Source: Psychrobacter pacificensis
GTDB taxonomy: Bacteria; Pseudomonadota; Gammaproteobacteria; Pseudomonadales; Moraxellaceae
Assembly: GCF_900101915.1 (NCBI RefSeq)
Contig: NZ_FNAL01000023.1
Location: forward strand, 1 to 39,526
Reading direction: 5' to 3'
DNA length: 39,526 bases
Both the position numbers and the translations under genes were made by a program. Under the pieces are notes generated by a model, which ran no database searches, had not been told where the DNA came from, and saw only the letters and a program-made list of their open reading frames with translations. Positions 1 to 9,478 of this stretch are shown here, in pieces. Numbering within the stretch: position 1 is the stretch's first letter; the number at the start of each line of letters is the position of its first letter.

Positions 1-249
1 AAGCTTGTCTGTCACCCATGCCCAGAGGTCAGTCACAATAGTTGTGGCGTTGTTAGCCCGTCTGTCACAAGCCTTGTTATTAGCATGCTTTGCTCGGTAA
101 CCTCGTAGGCTTTTATTACGCCTAAGCTCTCTTGATATGGTACTGGGACTTCTGTTTAACACCCTCGCTATAAAATTAATACTATGTTTTGCCCCTTTAA
201 GGGCATAAATCTGGTATCGTTCACCTAGGCTTAGATGTGTATAGCTCAT
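1..249 (-). CDS. IS30-family transposase, N-terminal fragment (runs off the window)
   Basis: The first 83 residues of an IS30 transposase are readable on the minus strand from the ATG at 247-249, starting MSYTHLSLGERYQIYALKGA. This is the helix-turn-helix DNA-binding region of the family, with the typical LSLGERYQI opening and RSPSTISRELRRN recognition helix. The reading frame is open to the window edge, so the gene is cut by the window and not visibly by mutation. The catalytic DDE core is not present here. It very probably encodes the same kind of protein as the C-terminal fragment at 39205-39526. The two pieces do not overlap and leave a gap of roughly 130 residues, so they are not simply two halves of one gene. 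Confidence 0.85.
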   Translation of the reverse strand, partial: MSYTHLSLGERYQIYALKGAKHSINFIARVLNRSPSTISRELRRNKSLRGYRAKHANNKACDRRANNATTIVTDLWAWVTDKL

Positions 250-354
250 GGTTGCAATCTCACTTTGGTCGGTGGATAAAAACTTTGATGCTAGCGCATC
301 TAGGTCTTTTTTTCACCTTGCATTTGGTATTGCACTTCATGTGTTAATCTAAGA
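1..354 (-). mobile_element. IS30-family insertion sequence, left copy (partial, 5' end of element)
   Basis: This holds the upstream end of an IS30-type element read on the minus strand; the rest lies left of the window. The terminal inverted repeat is at 330-354. It pairs with the repeat at 39178-39202 of the right-hand copy (23 of 25 positions match after reverse complementing, differing only in two central bases). The transposase starts at 249, leaving about 105 bp of non-coding lead between start codon and element end. The element boundary at 354 is set by the end of the matching repeat and could be off by one or two bases. The target duplication cannot be checked because the other end of this copy is not visible. 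Confidence 0.85.
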
Positions 355-739
355 ATTAAATAATACGCAATTAAAATAACTTTCAATAAAATGGTGGCGA
401 ATCAAACGATTCAAATGGTTCATCAATACTATTAGGATGGACTATCAAATACTGGGACATTCTCTTATAAAAAATCATATTATCAATACTATAGCATCAA
501 CACGGCTCAAAACTTATAGTGGTTTTGCAAAACTTGGCTCTGATATTTATAAGTGACTTACGATATATTTTGCGGATTGCTGCTTTGTCAATCATATTTA
601 TAAGCAATAAGTAAGATGATGCTCAACTGGCACCCATTTTATGATAAATTGGACGATTATTCTAATCATTCCGATAATACCACTTTGGTGATACATTGAG
701 CGGCAGTTTATGCTCAGTATAAGATGAGGCTTTTTATCT
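355..739. other. Non-coding spacer between IS30 and the CcsA-like gene
   Basis: An AT-rich stretch without a convincing reading frame on either strand. A possible promoter for the downstream gene is TTGCTG (about 580) with TATAAG 16 bp later, but the match is modest. A second weak candidate (TTGAGC/TATAAG near 697-724) lies too close to the start codon to be attractive. The Shine-Dalgarno sequence of the next gene (GAGG, 726-729) closes the interval. Nothing else is seen in it. Confidence 0.5.
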
Positions 740-1531
740 GTGCACCTTGCATTCTTACTTGCTAGCATGGCTTATGTCTTAGTCAGCCTCCATATTGGTT
801 GGGCGCTGATTCAGGACAAACCTATTCATAAAGGCGTCAGTTTGGGGCTTTTATTGGTAGGGATGGCCGCACATGCGACCTTACTTTATCCATATGTAGT
901 GACGCTTTATGGTCTGAATTTCAATTTGTTCAATATCATTAGCCTGACCAGTTTATTCTTCTTATTCTTTTACCTGCTGTTTTGTCTGTACCGCCCTATT
1001 CTGAGCCTTGGTATTTTGGCTGCGCCTACTGCACTAATAGGTATGACCGTCGGCTATATTGGGCGCGCACCCTATCAACCGCTTACTGACGTCAGTGTCG
1101 GTCTTGAAGCTCATATCCTATTATCGTTAGCGGCCTATTGTGTGCTGTTAATGGCGGCAGTACAAGCGCTATTTTTGCGTCTACAAATTCGCGAGCTCAA
1201 GCATCATACCATTCACCGATTTTGGGTCAATAAATTACCCTCATTACAAAGTATGGAGAGTCTATTATTCGATATGCTCTTAGTAGGCTTTGTGCTGCTT
1301 AGTATCGCACTGGGCATCGGGTTTATCTATGTCGAAGATTTGATGGCACAGCATATCGTGCACAAAACAGTATTTAGTCTGCTCTCGTGGTTATTATTTG
1401 GTACGTTGCTGCTTGGCAATTGGCGCGCAGGATGGCGAGGCAAACGTGCGGCGAATATCACTATTTATGCCTTTATTCTGTTAGCGATTGGCTTTGTGGG
1501 TAGTAAGTTTGTTTTGGAAATGCTGATATAA
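740..1531 (+). CDS. CcsA/YpjD-family inner membrane protein (cytochrome c assembly-like)
   Basis: A 263-residue, almost wholly hydrophobic protein with about eight membrane helices. It matches the size and style of the YpjD/HemX-like branch of the CcsA (cytochrome c assembly) family. Histidines at helix ends (HIGW near residue 18, GLEAH near 123, VHKTV near 208) are the kind of residues CcsA proteins use to handle haem. The true substrate of the YpjD branch is not established. The start is a GTG at 740, supported by GAGG ending 10 bases upstream; the first in-frame ATG (767) would remove part of helix one. In many gamma-proteobacteria this gene neighbours ffh; here the IS30 copy lies upstream, so ffh is not visible. 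A bidirectional terminator follows. The family assignment is fairly secure, the precise role is not. Confidence 0.75.
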   Translation: MHLAFLLASMAYVLVSLHIGWALIQDKPIHKGVSLGLLLVGMAAHATLLYPYVVTLYGLNFNLFNIISLTSLFFLFFYLLFCLYRPILSLGILAAPTALIGMTVGYIGRAPYQPLTDVSVGLEAHILLSLAAYCVLLMAAVQALFLRLQIRELKHHTIHRFWVNKLPSLQSMESLLFDMLLVGFVLLSIALGIGFIYVEDLMAQHIVHKTVFSLLSWLLFGTLLLGNWRAGWRGKRAANITIYAFILLAIGFVGSKFVLEMLI

Positions 1532-1550
1532 AATATCACATTATAAAAAA

Positions 1551-1586
1551 GGCGATCAGTAACTGTTGCTACTGACCGCCTTTCTT
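1551..1586. terminator. Bidirectional intrinsic terminator between convergent genes
   Basis: An 11-bp stem (1551-1561 with 1570-1580, one A-C mismatch) and an 8-nt loop. It is followed by a T-rich stretch on the plus strand and preceded by six A residues, which give a U-tract on the minus strand. It sits between the ends of the CcsA-like gene (plus) and purU (minus) and can serve both. Confidence 0.85.
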
Positions 1587-1607
1587 ACTCAATTTTCTGC
1601 TGATTTT

Positions 1608-2528
1608 TTAGTTAAAAACTACGGTCTTGTTGCCTGCCACAATCACACGGTTTTGCACATGCCAATTGACAGCACGTGCCAATACATTACGCTCGATATC
1701 GCGCCCAATCGCCCGCAACTCTGTTACCCCTTGGCGATGGGTCACACGGTGCACGTCTTGCTCAATAATAGGCCCTTGATCCAGCTCAGCAGTCACATAG
1801 TGCGCTGTTGCGCCAATCAGCTTGACGCCTTTATCATAAGCCTGACGATAAGGATCTGCACCCACAAACGCAGGCAAGAACGAATGATGGATATTAATCA
1901 CTTGCATCGGCCAACGCTTCACGAAATCAGCTGACAATATCTGCATATAACGCGCCAACACTAGTAAGTCATTACCTGCCATCAGCTTATGGATTTGCTC
2001 CTCCGCTTCTACCTTATTCTCTTTGGTCACGGGCACATGGTGAAAGGTAATGCCGAAGTTTTCGACCGCTTGGCGCAGGTCAGGATGGTTACTAACCACG
2101 CAAGTAATCTCGCAATCCAGCAAGCCACGCTGGTGACGCCATAATAAGTCCAATAATGCATGATCAAACTTTGAGACCAGAATACCCACTTTGGTCTTCG
2201 TGGCATTGTTATGCAGACGCCAGTCCATGTTATGGCGTTTAGCCACAGTATGTGCAAAGCTGGCTTCAAAGTTCTCAATGATATCGCTCAAGCCTGCCAA
2301 CGCAAATTCCAAACGCATGAAGTACTGCCCGCCCTCATGCGCGGTGGAGTACTGATCCAAGGTGATGATATTCGCGCCATAGCGATGAATAAATTCAGAG
2401 ACTGCTTGGACAATGCCAGCCTGATCTTTGCATTTGATGAGCAATGTCGCTGTATCAGTAAAGCTAGGAATCTGTTTGCTTTGTGAGGCTGTGTTTGATG
2501 ATGAAGTCGTTTTGGTGTTGTCTGACAT
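1608..2528 (-). CDS. purU: Formyltetrahydrofolate deformylase
   Basis: PurU hydrolyses 10-formyltetrahydrofolate to tetrahydrofolate and formate. It balances one-carbon pools and supplies formate for PurT-dependent purine synthesis. The 306-residue protein has an N-terminal ACT domain (about residues 25-105, [18 protein letters not shown]) and a C-terminal formyltransferase-like catalytic domain (about 110-306). The catalytic signature [10 protein letters not shown], followed by [20 protein letters not shown], is intact and closely parallels E. coli PurU. It is somewhat longer than the E. coli protein (280 residues) because of a Ser/Thr/Asn-rich N-terminal lead of about 20 residues. No intact neighbour shares its pathway. 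It ends at the bidirectional terminator at 1551-1586. Confidence 0.96.
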   Translation of the reverse strand: MSDNTKTTSSSNTASQSKQIPSFTDTATLLIKCKDQAGIVQAVSEFIHRYGANIITLDQYSTAHEGGQYFMRLEFALAGLSDIIENFEASFAHTVAKRHNMDWRLHNNATKTKVGILVSKFDHALLDLLWRHQRGLLDCEITCVVSNHPDLRQAVENFGITFHHVPVTKENKVEAEEQIHKLMAGNDLLVLARYMQILSADFVKRWPMQVINIHHSFLPAFVGADPYRQAYDKGVKLIGATAHYVTAELDQGPIIEQDVHRVTHRQGVTELRAIGRDIERNVLARAVNWHVQNRVIVAGNKTVVFN

Positions 2529-2670
2529 AATTCGCCCAATATAAAAAATGATGACTTATCGCTGAAAAATTGCTGGCAGCGGAGTAAACCGGTTATTTTA
2601 ATCTTTTTTGCGATGCTTTGCTGAGCGAGTTGGTTGTTTTTGGTTATTTAGCTATTTGAAGATGCAATGC

Positions 2671-2700
2671 AAAAACCCCTGACATGTGGTCAAGGGTCTT
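2671..2700 (-). terminator. Intrinsic terminator of the Ig-repeat lipoprotein gene
   Basis: Read on the minus strand, 2689-2696 pairs with 2676-2683 (8 bp including one G-T wobble) around a 5-nt loop, followed by a run of five T. It lies about 30 bp past the stop codon of the gene ending at 2730. Confidence 0.85.
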
Positions 2701-2729
2701 GAAATATCAACTTTCAATGTTTACCAATA

Positions 2730-5700
2730 TTATTCAACCTTTATAGTTCTAGTAAAACCTGCTCCGTTGCTAACGATTCCTAACGTGGCCCCTAATTCAA
2801 AGGCTTGATTGAAGTCTACAATATAACTGTTATAACCTTGCGATTGTGTATTTGGTCCGACACCATTAATCGATACTGCATAGCTTGGCTGATATGGTGA
2901 AAGTATCACTTTCGTAGTATCTTTTTCAGCATCGATATTCACGCTCAAGCTATTCACACAGGTTGCATTACCTGGACCAAACGGGCTAGCATCTGCGATC
3001 CAAGGGCTGAATAAGGTATCACCAACGATATCCAAGTCACCATCCAAGTATGGTAGCGAATAGTTCAGGCTTTGGGTATTTTCACTACCATTTAAGAAGG
3101 TTGATGCATCGAATCTGACTTTTACCCAGTTTGAATAGCGGATAGGATAGCGAACTTGGAAATCAGCACGTCCTTCTGCGTCAGTGATAAAAGAATAGCC
3201 GTCATCAGCAAATGTTCCACCAATAATAGCAACTGGGTTAATGGTATCCAGTACACCATTGTTATTTACATCATCGTCGTTATCCAAGATGTAATTATAC
3301 TCTGGACTGTCTTCACTCGTAATCCAGTTAGACCGTAACAAAATGGCAGATTTTTCAGAGAATGTTTTAGGTTCTGGCGTACTGATGTTACCTTCTCCAT
3401 CTACTGTATTAGCCCCTTGATACGAAGTGCTACTATCTAGCAGACACACGCGACCTTGTGCGTACTCCACTGCATAAGACTTGATGGATACCTCTTTGTT
3501 AGCAACGGCCTGTCCTGAGCCATCCATAACCGATATCGAGCCACGAACTGTGTAGTAGATGTCGTCAGAAGATATTTTATTAGCAAACGTCAATGTCGTA
3601 TAAACAGCATCTTTTGACACGGTAATAGTAGTGGACTTGCTACCAATATTGTTAGGGTCATTCAATAGTCGAGCGTTGAGAGTCACACCATTGATCGGTG
3701 AGCTAGCATTTGCCAAATACACTACACGTGCTTGACCTTTACTATCAGTGATAGCAGTTGCAGCAGACAATCGTCCTGCTGAAGAATCAGAAGCACGGCT
3801 AAAGACGACTGTCTGGCCTTCGACTGGTACATCATTTTTATCTTTGACAGTTGCTACAAGCTCGGTACTGCTACCTGGCGTAATCACTGATCTTACCGCT
3901 TGGAACAGTATCTTAGCTGGTGTAGTGGCTCTAAAACGCGTGTCTACGGTTGTTTGATACTTGAGCTGACCGTTATTCATCTCACCAAGTACCGTCGCCT
4001 GCAATACTGCTGTGCCAGCAAGTGCAGAGTTCAGTACGACTGGGACTGTAATAATATTACCTTGAATATTGGCAGCCGTTATCGCTTGGGTCGAGATGAC
4101 ATCATTGTTCGCAAACGTTCCAATCGTTGTTTGTACTTCTAAGAGCTTACCAATAAGTGCATTCGCCTCAGCTACAGAGTTAGTGCGAATCTGTATATTA
4201 ATATTCTGAGCCATATTAACATCGTAAACATCTTCAATATCGATGAAGCTAATACCCGCTTGCGACACCTTAACCAAATCAATGCTACTGGTACTACGCT
4301 GCGTGGTCAGCTCTCGCTCACCCACTGCTCTCACAAAAACACGTAAGTTACCATTGCTATCAAAGCTCAAATCACTTTCGTTAACTGTAAAGCTAGCTTT
4401 ACCCTCTGAATCAGTGGTCGCGGTTGCATCGCTAGCGATAAGGTTGCCGTCAGTATCAATAAGCTCTACTTTAGCATTTGCAATCGCAAGTCCCGTCCCA
4501 TCAGTTAAAGTAGAAGACAGGGTGGTTGTACTATTATCTTTGAGATTTTTTTCAGACGCTGTAAGGGTGAGTGTTGTGCCAATTGCAGATAAGCTCAGAG
4601 ACTTTTGTTCACGCACCTGCATATTAACAGTACCATCTATATCATATTGCGGCGTGACGATTTTGGCATTAATCACGACACTATGATTAAGGCGAGCATT
4701 GATACTATTAGCTGCTAACAATACACCCACATCAACCCGACCACTATTATCGCTTACAACTGTGCTCGATGTGGTCAATGCTGCTCCGCTTGACTCTAGG
4801 TTTTCGATGCTTAACTGTACTGGCACACCTGTGAGAATCCCACCGTTATTATCTGTTACGATGAATGAAGCTTGGGTCTGGTCGCCACCTGTAGTCAATG
4901 TTGGCTTATCAGATGACGCGATTAGCTGGTAGCTCTCAATTGTAGACGTATCCACTGCTACAATGTAGTTTTGCTCCAATTTAACATTTTCAGCTGTAGT
5001 AGTAGTCGCAGTTAATCGAATACCTGACTCTAGCGTCGCTTGGTTAACATTGGCACCATTTTCAAGAGTCAAATCAAAAGTCGCTACACCATCGCTGTTA
5101 GTGACGGCTGTGCCTTGGCTGACTGTCACGCCTGTACCAATAGGGTCGTTGACATTTAGAGTGACGGAACGACCTGCAATACTCTTGTCGTCTTTAGCAA
5201 CGCGTACGAATACTTTGAAGGTATCCCCTTTGGTGTCAACAACTTTATTTGCGCCAACAGTGAGACTTTCAGTTGTACCTGTTGGTATATTGGTACGGAC
5301 AGTACTCGTCTGCGTCACAATATTCCCACTACTATCAGCTGCAGATAATGCCACAATAAAACTTGTACCTAATGCAGTCTTTTGGTCTTCGGTTAAGTTG
5401 TTTGGTACTGCTAGAGTAAATACAGCCTTACCTGAATCATCAGTAGTCTGACTGCCACCTGTAGCCAGTGTAACGCCCTTACTTGCAATAGAGGCTGGCA
5501 GTGCGAGGAATACTTTTTGTCCGCTAATCACATTGCCTTTGTTATCTTTTGCTATCACTTCAACCTGTGTTTCACCACCATTTAGGTTTAAAGCACTTAC
5601 TGAATTACCCAGTAAAGAGATGGCTGCTGTCATAGACTGAACTTTGACATTGACTTGTTGTTGCTTGCCAGTCAATGTCTCTGTCAAAGTGGCGGTCAAT

Positions 5701-8366
5701 ACTTGCTTGCTAAGCGCCTCTTTTTGCTCATCATTCAAGTTATTTGGAACTACAACATTGAAGCTAACCAAACCATTAGCATTTGTACTAGCAGTGATAT
5801 TTGATGACCCAAGCTGACCATTTACTGTGAGCAGGCTTGCTAATTGTGGATTATCAAATACCAACTTCACTGTCTGATTAGCGACTTGCTCGCCAGATGA
5901 CTGATTATTTAGCTGTGCTTGGATAGTGGCAGTACTACCCACATTGTTTAGGATATATCCTGCTTGATTATCAATATTATTGGTGGCGTTCAAGATATTT
6001 AAACTAACGCTAGGCGTAGTGATTTTTACTTTCTGTATTTCTGAATTATAAGAAACGTTGTTTTCAGCATACGTTAGCTGATAGTTGATACCAGTGTTCT
6101 TTAAATCCGCTCGCTGTACAGCTGTTAAACCTTTAGGTACGTTAACAGCAAAAATCGCCTCACCATTAAAATCTGTAGTCGCTGTAGTTTGAGTGACTGT
6201 AACACCGTACTCTAGTGCTTTTGCACCTAGCTGTACAGTAACCACTTTGTCTTTGACTGGCTGAGCAGTATTCTCTTTAGAGGTCAATCTCACACCAATA
6301 TTACCGCTACCGCCCAACTCACTAATTTCTGGCGTTGTGATAGAAGCGAACTGTATACTGGTTGCTGGCTGCTCAACGTTTACTTTCTGAATAATTTTGG
6401 ACTGAGTACCATCTTCATCAGTCAGTACTGCAGTGTAGGCAATACCTGTTTTAATTAATTGATCACGCTGTGCTTGGGTTAGGTTTTGACTAATACGAAC
6501 GGTAAACTCTGCCACGCCATTGCTATTTGTGGTTTGTTCGTTACCTTGAATGGTAATACCTGTCGTAAAGCCTTCGTTAATAACAAGCTTGACTGTGCGT
6601 CCTACAGCAGCGCTGCCATCTTTACGCTTACCTAGAATTTGCAACTTAAACTGCTCATCTAGTATATTCGCAATTGCAGGTACGCTTTGCGCAGTCAATG
6701 TAATATCGCTTTGTCCGATATCTGCCCCTATACGGATACTTTCACTGCTGGCAGTACTTGGTACTCCCGACGCTTCTGTTATATTTGCAGACAATACAAA
6801 ACTACCTGCCTTTTCAAGCTGGGCTTTTTGTGACACAGTCAAGTTATTAGGCACCCGTACCGTATAGCTAACTTCACCTTTAGCATTGGTTGTCTGTTCT
6901 GAGTTGTTCTCTAGAGTTAGTAGACCTGCATCAGCTAGGATTTTTGGTAAACTTGCTATTACTTTTTGCCCTTCAACTACACCACCGCGGCTATCATTAA
7001 CACGGAAGCTGATCACTGCACTGCCACCTGAACTCGATAGCTCTTTTTTGCTGCTTTCGTTAAAGTTAATTTTGTATTTCGCAGTTGGAACAATAACTAC
7101 GCTAGAAGAGCTTACTGTTGCTGTCGAACGGTTTGGTTCTGTGAGCACGACAGTGTAGCTAATACCCTTTTCTGCAAGCTCTTGACGTTCATCGGCACTC
7201 AACGCCGATGATATGGTTAATGCTACTGTCGCTTGACCATTGGCATCTAATACTAACTGTTCATTTGCTAGGCTGACACCTTCAAAGGCATCATTTAGCT
7301 TGATTGTTGCCTTTGCACCATTAATTTGAGTCGACACATTTGTATTTTTAGGTGAGGCAGTGATAGTAAGCTGCTGTGTATCACCATAAGCGCTAAGCTG
7401 CGTTGAATTTCCTGAAACTTTTAAATCATAGTCTGAAACAGGTAATGCAACAGGGAGCTTGCCAGATATGAGCTTAGTGGCCCCACTATTTTCTTTGATA
7501 TTGATAGCATATACGATACCTTGAAGCAGTTTATTACGAGTCGCTGCAGGCAAATTGCTATCGATCTTAAGATTAAAAGTAGCAACACCTTTGGCATCAG
7601 TCATTTGGCTAGCAGTATCGACAGAGACACCCTCTATCTGAGCGAGTCCGAGACCAACCTCAACATCAGGAGCCAGCGCTCCTTTTTCATTTTTCAGCTG
7701 CACACTGATTACTGCTGTGTCGCCATAAGGGTTCAGCTTATTATTAGAGACAGAGCTGGTATCAAGACTTTGAGTAACACTCAGTTTACTTTCAGTGACC
7801 TGAGTACCATCTCCACTTCCCTCTCTACTAACAGAAACTTTTAACTCCTGCGGTGCAACAGCTGTGCCATCGGCTTTATTAGCAGTAGCTATTAATGTAA
7901 AGCCGTTTGCAATTAACATCTCTTTATCTAAGACTGCCTGCGGATTCAGCTTTAGTGTATATACAGCATTACCATTGCTATCAGTCACTTGAGTACTTTG
8001 ACCTTCAATAGTGATACCATTAGTTTCAGAATTCACTACTTTCAATGTAACTGCTTTGCCGATCATTGCACCACCTGAGCCCACCTCAGCAGCTTTTACT
8101 GTTACATTAAAAATAGCCTGCTCATCAGATAGCTCGATGATAGTAGGCGATGTGCTAAGCTTCTGTAAAAAGAAATCAGGTTCAACTTCTGGTGTCTGCT
8201 CACCGCCACTATCACTACCATTATTTTCGTCAGGCTGCTCAGGGCCCAAATCAGGCTCTGGCGCAACCGTATCCGTGCCCCCACCACCACAACCCGCCAA
8301 GGCCAATGATAAGGTTAGCGCTGTCAGTTGAAACAATTTAGAAGTAGGTAGCAAATGATATGACAT
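2730..8366 (-). CDS. Large lipoprotein with tandem bacterial Ig-like (Big-1 type) domains
   Basis: A 1878-residue predicted surface lipoprotein. The N-terminus is a lipoprotein signal peptide with lipobox LAGC (Cys near residue 26), then a Gly run and an acidic, Pro/Gly-rich linker (about 30-65). From about 66 to 1590 come roughly 13 repeats of about 110-120 residues. Each has the Big-1/invasin-type pattern: a strand-rich start, then TDSNG/TNANG plus F-T-V, then a V-P-N-N-L-T-x-x-Q-K segment and a final strand. The last 290 residues differ: they hold an acidic Ca2+-loop-like motif (DNDDDVNNNGVLD, about 1693-1706) and two lone cysteines (about 1641 and 1801) that could form a disulphide. The start is supported by GGAG 8-9 bases upstream. 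By analogy with invasin/intimin-like Ig stacks a role in adhesion is possible, but no beta-barrel or autotransporter part is present. The ligand is unknown. Confidence 0.85.
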   Translation of the reverse strand: MSYHLLPTSKLFQLTALTLSLALAGCGGGGTDTVAPEPDLGPEQPDENNGSDSGGEQTPEVEPDFFLQKLSTSPTIIELSDEQAIFNVTVKAAEVGSGGAMIGKAVTLKVVNSETNGITIEGQSTQVTDSNGNAVYTLKLNPQAVLDKEMLIANGFTLIATANKADGTAVAPQELKVSVSREGSGDGTQVTESKLSVTQSLDTSSVSNNKLNPYGDTAVISVQLKNEKGALAPDVEVGLGLAQIEGVSVDTASQMTDAKGVATFNLKIDSNLPAATRNKLLQGIVYAINIKENSGATKLISGKLPVALPVSDYDLKVSGNSTQLSAYGDTQQLTITASPKNTNVSTQINGAKATIKLNDAFEGVSLANEQLVLDANGQATVALTISSALSADERQELAEKGISYTVVLTEPNRSTATVSSSSVVIVPTAKYKINFNESSKKELSSSGGSAVISFRVNDSRGGVVEGQKVIASLPKILADAGLLTLENNSEQTTNAKGEVSYTVRVPNNLTVSQKAQLEKAGSFVLSANITEASGVPSTASSESIRIGADIGQSDITLTAQSVPAIANILDEQFKLQILGKRKDGSAAVGRTVKLVINEGFTTGITIQGNEQTTNSNGVAEFTVRISQNLTQAQRDQLIKTGIAYTAVLTDEDGTQSKIIQKVNVEQPATSIQFASITTPEISELGGSGNIGVRLTSKENTAQPVKDKVVTVQLGAKALEYGVTVTQTTATTDFNGEAIFAVNVPKGLTAVQRADLKNTGINYQLTYAENNVSYNSEIQKVKITTPSVSLNILNATNNIDNQAGYILNNVGSTATIQAQLNNQSSGEQVANQTVKLVFDNPQLASLLTVNGQLGSSNITASTNANGLVSFNVVVPNNLNDEQKEALSKQVLTATLTETLTGKQQQVNVKVQSMTAAISLLGNSVSALNLNGGETQVEVIAKDNKGNVISGQKVFLALPASIASKGVTLATGGSQTTDDSGKAVFTLAVPNNLTEDQKTALGTSFIVALSAADSSGNIVTQTSTVRTNIPTGTTESLTVGANKVVDTKGDTFKVFVRVAKDDKSIAGRSVTLNVNDPIGTGVTVSQGTAVTNSDGVATFDLTLENGANVNQATLESGIRLTATTTTAENVKLEQNYIVAVDTSTIESYQLIASSDKPTLTTGGDQTQASFIVTDNNGGILTGVPVQLSIENLESSGAALTTSSTVVSDNSGRVDVGVLLAANSINARLNHSVVINAKIVTPQYDIDGTVNMQVREQKSLSLSAIGTTLTLTASEKNLKDNSTTTLSSTLTDGTGLAIANAKVELIDTDGNLIASDATATTDSEGKASFTVNESDLSFDSNGNLRVFVRAVGERELTTQRSTSSIDLVKVSQAGISFIDIEDVYDVNMAQNINIQIRTNSVAEANALIGKLLEVQTTIGTFANNDVISTQAITAANIQGNIITVPVVLNSALAGTAVLQATVLGEMNNGQLKYQTTVDTRFRATTPAKILFQAVRSVITPGSSTELVATVKDKNDVPVEGQTVVFSRASDSSAGRLSAATAITDSKGQARVVYLANASSPINGVTLNARLLNDPNNIGSKSTTITVSKDAVYTTLTFANKISSDDIYYTVRGSISVMDGSGQAVANKEVSIKSYAVEYAQGRVCLLDSSTSYQGANTVDGEGNISTPEPKTFSEKSAILLRSNWITSEDSPEYNYILDNDDDVNNNGVLDTINPVAIIGGTFADDGYSFITDAEGRADFQVRYPIRYSNWVKVRFDASTFLNGSENTQSLNYSLPYLDGDLDIVGDTLFSPWIADASPFGPGNATCVNSLSVNIDAEKDTTKVILSPYQPSYAVSINGVGPNTQSQGYNSYIVDFNQAFELGATLGIVSNGAGFTRTIKVE

Positions 8367-8633
8367 GTTTTTGACTCCGCATGAGCAGTGATTTATGAAG
8401 CAAATAGGCAGAAAACCATTACACAGAATTAAATAAGATTGGTAATGATACTTAGATTTACAGTGATACCGATGTATTAATAGTTTGTATTAAATATATA
8501 ACAGCAACTTTACTGATTTTTGTTATAACTTACAACTAGAAATTAATCTTTACTATTAAACAATCAACAACATAGCACGCTCATTTCAGGGTATAATATC
8601 TCTCCTTTAAACCAACAACTATCATAAAAATAT
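8367..8633. other. AT-rich divergent intergenic region upstream of the lipoprotein and rpmB
   Basis: An AT-rich spacer between the divergent lipoprotein gene and the rpmB promoter. TATAAT at about 8592-8597 is an isolated -10-like sequence without a clear -35. The promoter of the minus-strand lipoprotein gene must lie here but cannot be fixed by eye. No small reading frame with a ribosome binding site is evident. Confidence 0.4.
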
Positions 8634-8662
8634 TTGAGTATTCGTCTGTTTTATGGTATAAA
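8634..8662 (+). promoter_or_regulatory. Probable sigma-70 promoter of rpmB-rpmG
   Basis: TTGAGT (8634-8639) and TATAAA (8657-8662) are separated by exactly 17 bp, a good housekeeping promoter. Transcription would begin near 8670 and leave a leader of about 180 nt before rpmB. Confidence 0.65.
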
Positions 8663-8694
8663 TGTCGGCTTTAAAATTTTCTGAATTGGTCAGC

Positions 8695-8830
8695 CTGTTA
8701 TTTGCCTTTAGATAACAGCAAAACCAGCTCAACCTTCATATAGTTTTGTTTGGTGCAAAGCTGCCGCTTGCTGTGTCCATGCCGCATAAACGTGCAACTT
8801 GCCCAGACTGGTATGAGAAAAACTCATACC
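8695..8830 (+). promoter_or_regulatory. Structured 5' leader of rpmB
   Basis: The leader can form two hairpins: a 7-bp stem (8695-8701 with 8712-8718), and a perfect 8-bp stem (8810-8817 with 8823-8830) with an AAAAA loop. The second ends about 9 bases before the Shine-Dalgarno sequence AGGAG (8840-8844). Ribosomal protein operons are often controlled through such leaders, but no known motif was recognised here, so the regulatory role is inference. Confidence 0.4.
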
Positions 8831-8850
8831 TCATAGATTAGGAGTTCGCC

Positions 8851-9087
8851 ATGTCTCGAGTTTGCCAAGTGACTGGAAAGCGCCCTATGGTGGGTAATAA
8901 TGTTTCGCATGCAAACAACAAAACCCGTCGTCGCTTTCTACCAAACCTTCACAACCATCGTTTTTGGGTAGAGTCTGAAAACCGCTTTGTACGTCTACGT
9001 GTGTCTACCAAAGGTATGCGCATCATTGACAAACTTGGTATCGATAAAGTGTTAGCGGATCTACGCGCACAAGGTCAAAAAGTTTAA
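8851..9087 (+). CDS. rpmB: 50S ribosomal protein L28
   Basis: The 78-residue protein is a typical bacterial L28, a component of the large ribosomal subunit. It starts [20 protein letters not shown] and ends with the family's [14 protein letters not shown] pattern. Only one cysteine (Cys5) is present, so it is the zinc-independent form, like that of E. coli. The start has a strong Shine-Dalgarno sequence (AGGAG, six bases upstream). It is followed 127 bp later by rpmG, the usual partner. The two share a promoter at 8634-8662 and a terminator at 9401-9436. Confidence 0.98.
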   Translation: MSRVCQVTGKRPMVGNNVSHANNKTRRRFLPNLHNHRFWVESENRFVRLRVSTKGMRIIDKLGIDKVLADLRAQGQKV

Positions 9088-9214
9088 GTTAAAAATAGCA
9101 GCTGAGTGATGACTCTCATTATTTAGCTGCCGTTTTGCTACATTAGCTGTGGCAACTTGCTCTTTGAGACACGTACCTATCGTTTGAAGACCCCTCATTT
9201 ACAGGAAAGCTATC

Positions 9215-9370
9215 ATGAGAGATAAAATTAAATTAGTATCAACAGCTGGTACTGGGTATTACTACACCACTACTAAAAACAAGCGCACTATGCCTGGCAA
9301 AATGGAAATCAAAAAGTTTGATCCAAAAGTACGCCAGCACGTGATCTTTAAAGAAGCTAAAATCAAATAA
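9215..9370 (+). CDS. rpmG: 50S ribosomal protein L33
   Basis: A short gene of 51 residues, [20 protein letters not shown] through to EAKIK, matching L33 of the large ribosomal subunit over its whole length. The paired CxxC motifs found in zinc-binding L33 are absent, so this is the zinc-independent form, in keeping with the L28 next to it. AGGAAAG lies just upstream of the ATG. It is the second gene of the rpmB-rpmG pair, and a near-perfect terminator follows 30 bp after the stop codon. Confidence 0.98.
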   Translation: MRDKIKLVSTAGTGYYYTTTKNKRTMPGKMEIKKFDPKVRQHVIFKEAKIK

Positions 9371-9400
9371 TCTTCATTTTATCAATGGTATTATTTGAAC

Positions 9401-9436
9401 AAAAAAAGGGTTTATCCATTGATAAACCCTTTTTTT
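9401..9436 (+). terminator. Strong intrinsic terminator of rpmB-rpmG
   Basis: A perfect 16-bp inverted repeat (9401-9416 with 9421-9436) and a 4-nt loop CATT. It has seven A on the 5' side and seven T on the 3' side, so it can also stop minus-strand transcripts coming from the gene at 9479-9790. Confidence 0.95.
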
Positions 9437-9478
9437 ATGCTTGTATATTTAGCTATCTTCAGCTCACTAATAACTAGA

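Noticed and set aside
1566..1934. 122-residue plus-strand frame opposite purU
   Set aside because: It lies wholly antisense to the conserved purU coding region and starts inside the terminator; no ribosome site.
4243..5451. Several plus-strand frames opposite the Ig-repeat gene (for example 4243-4686 and 5050-5451)
   Set aside because: They mirror the repeat structure of the minus-strand gene and have no ribosome sites; shadows of its codon usage.
2730..8366. Tandem protein repeats as a DNA repeat array or CRISPR-like structure
   Set aside because: The repeats are similar only at protein level; the DNA shows no regular identical units or spacers.
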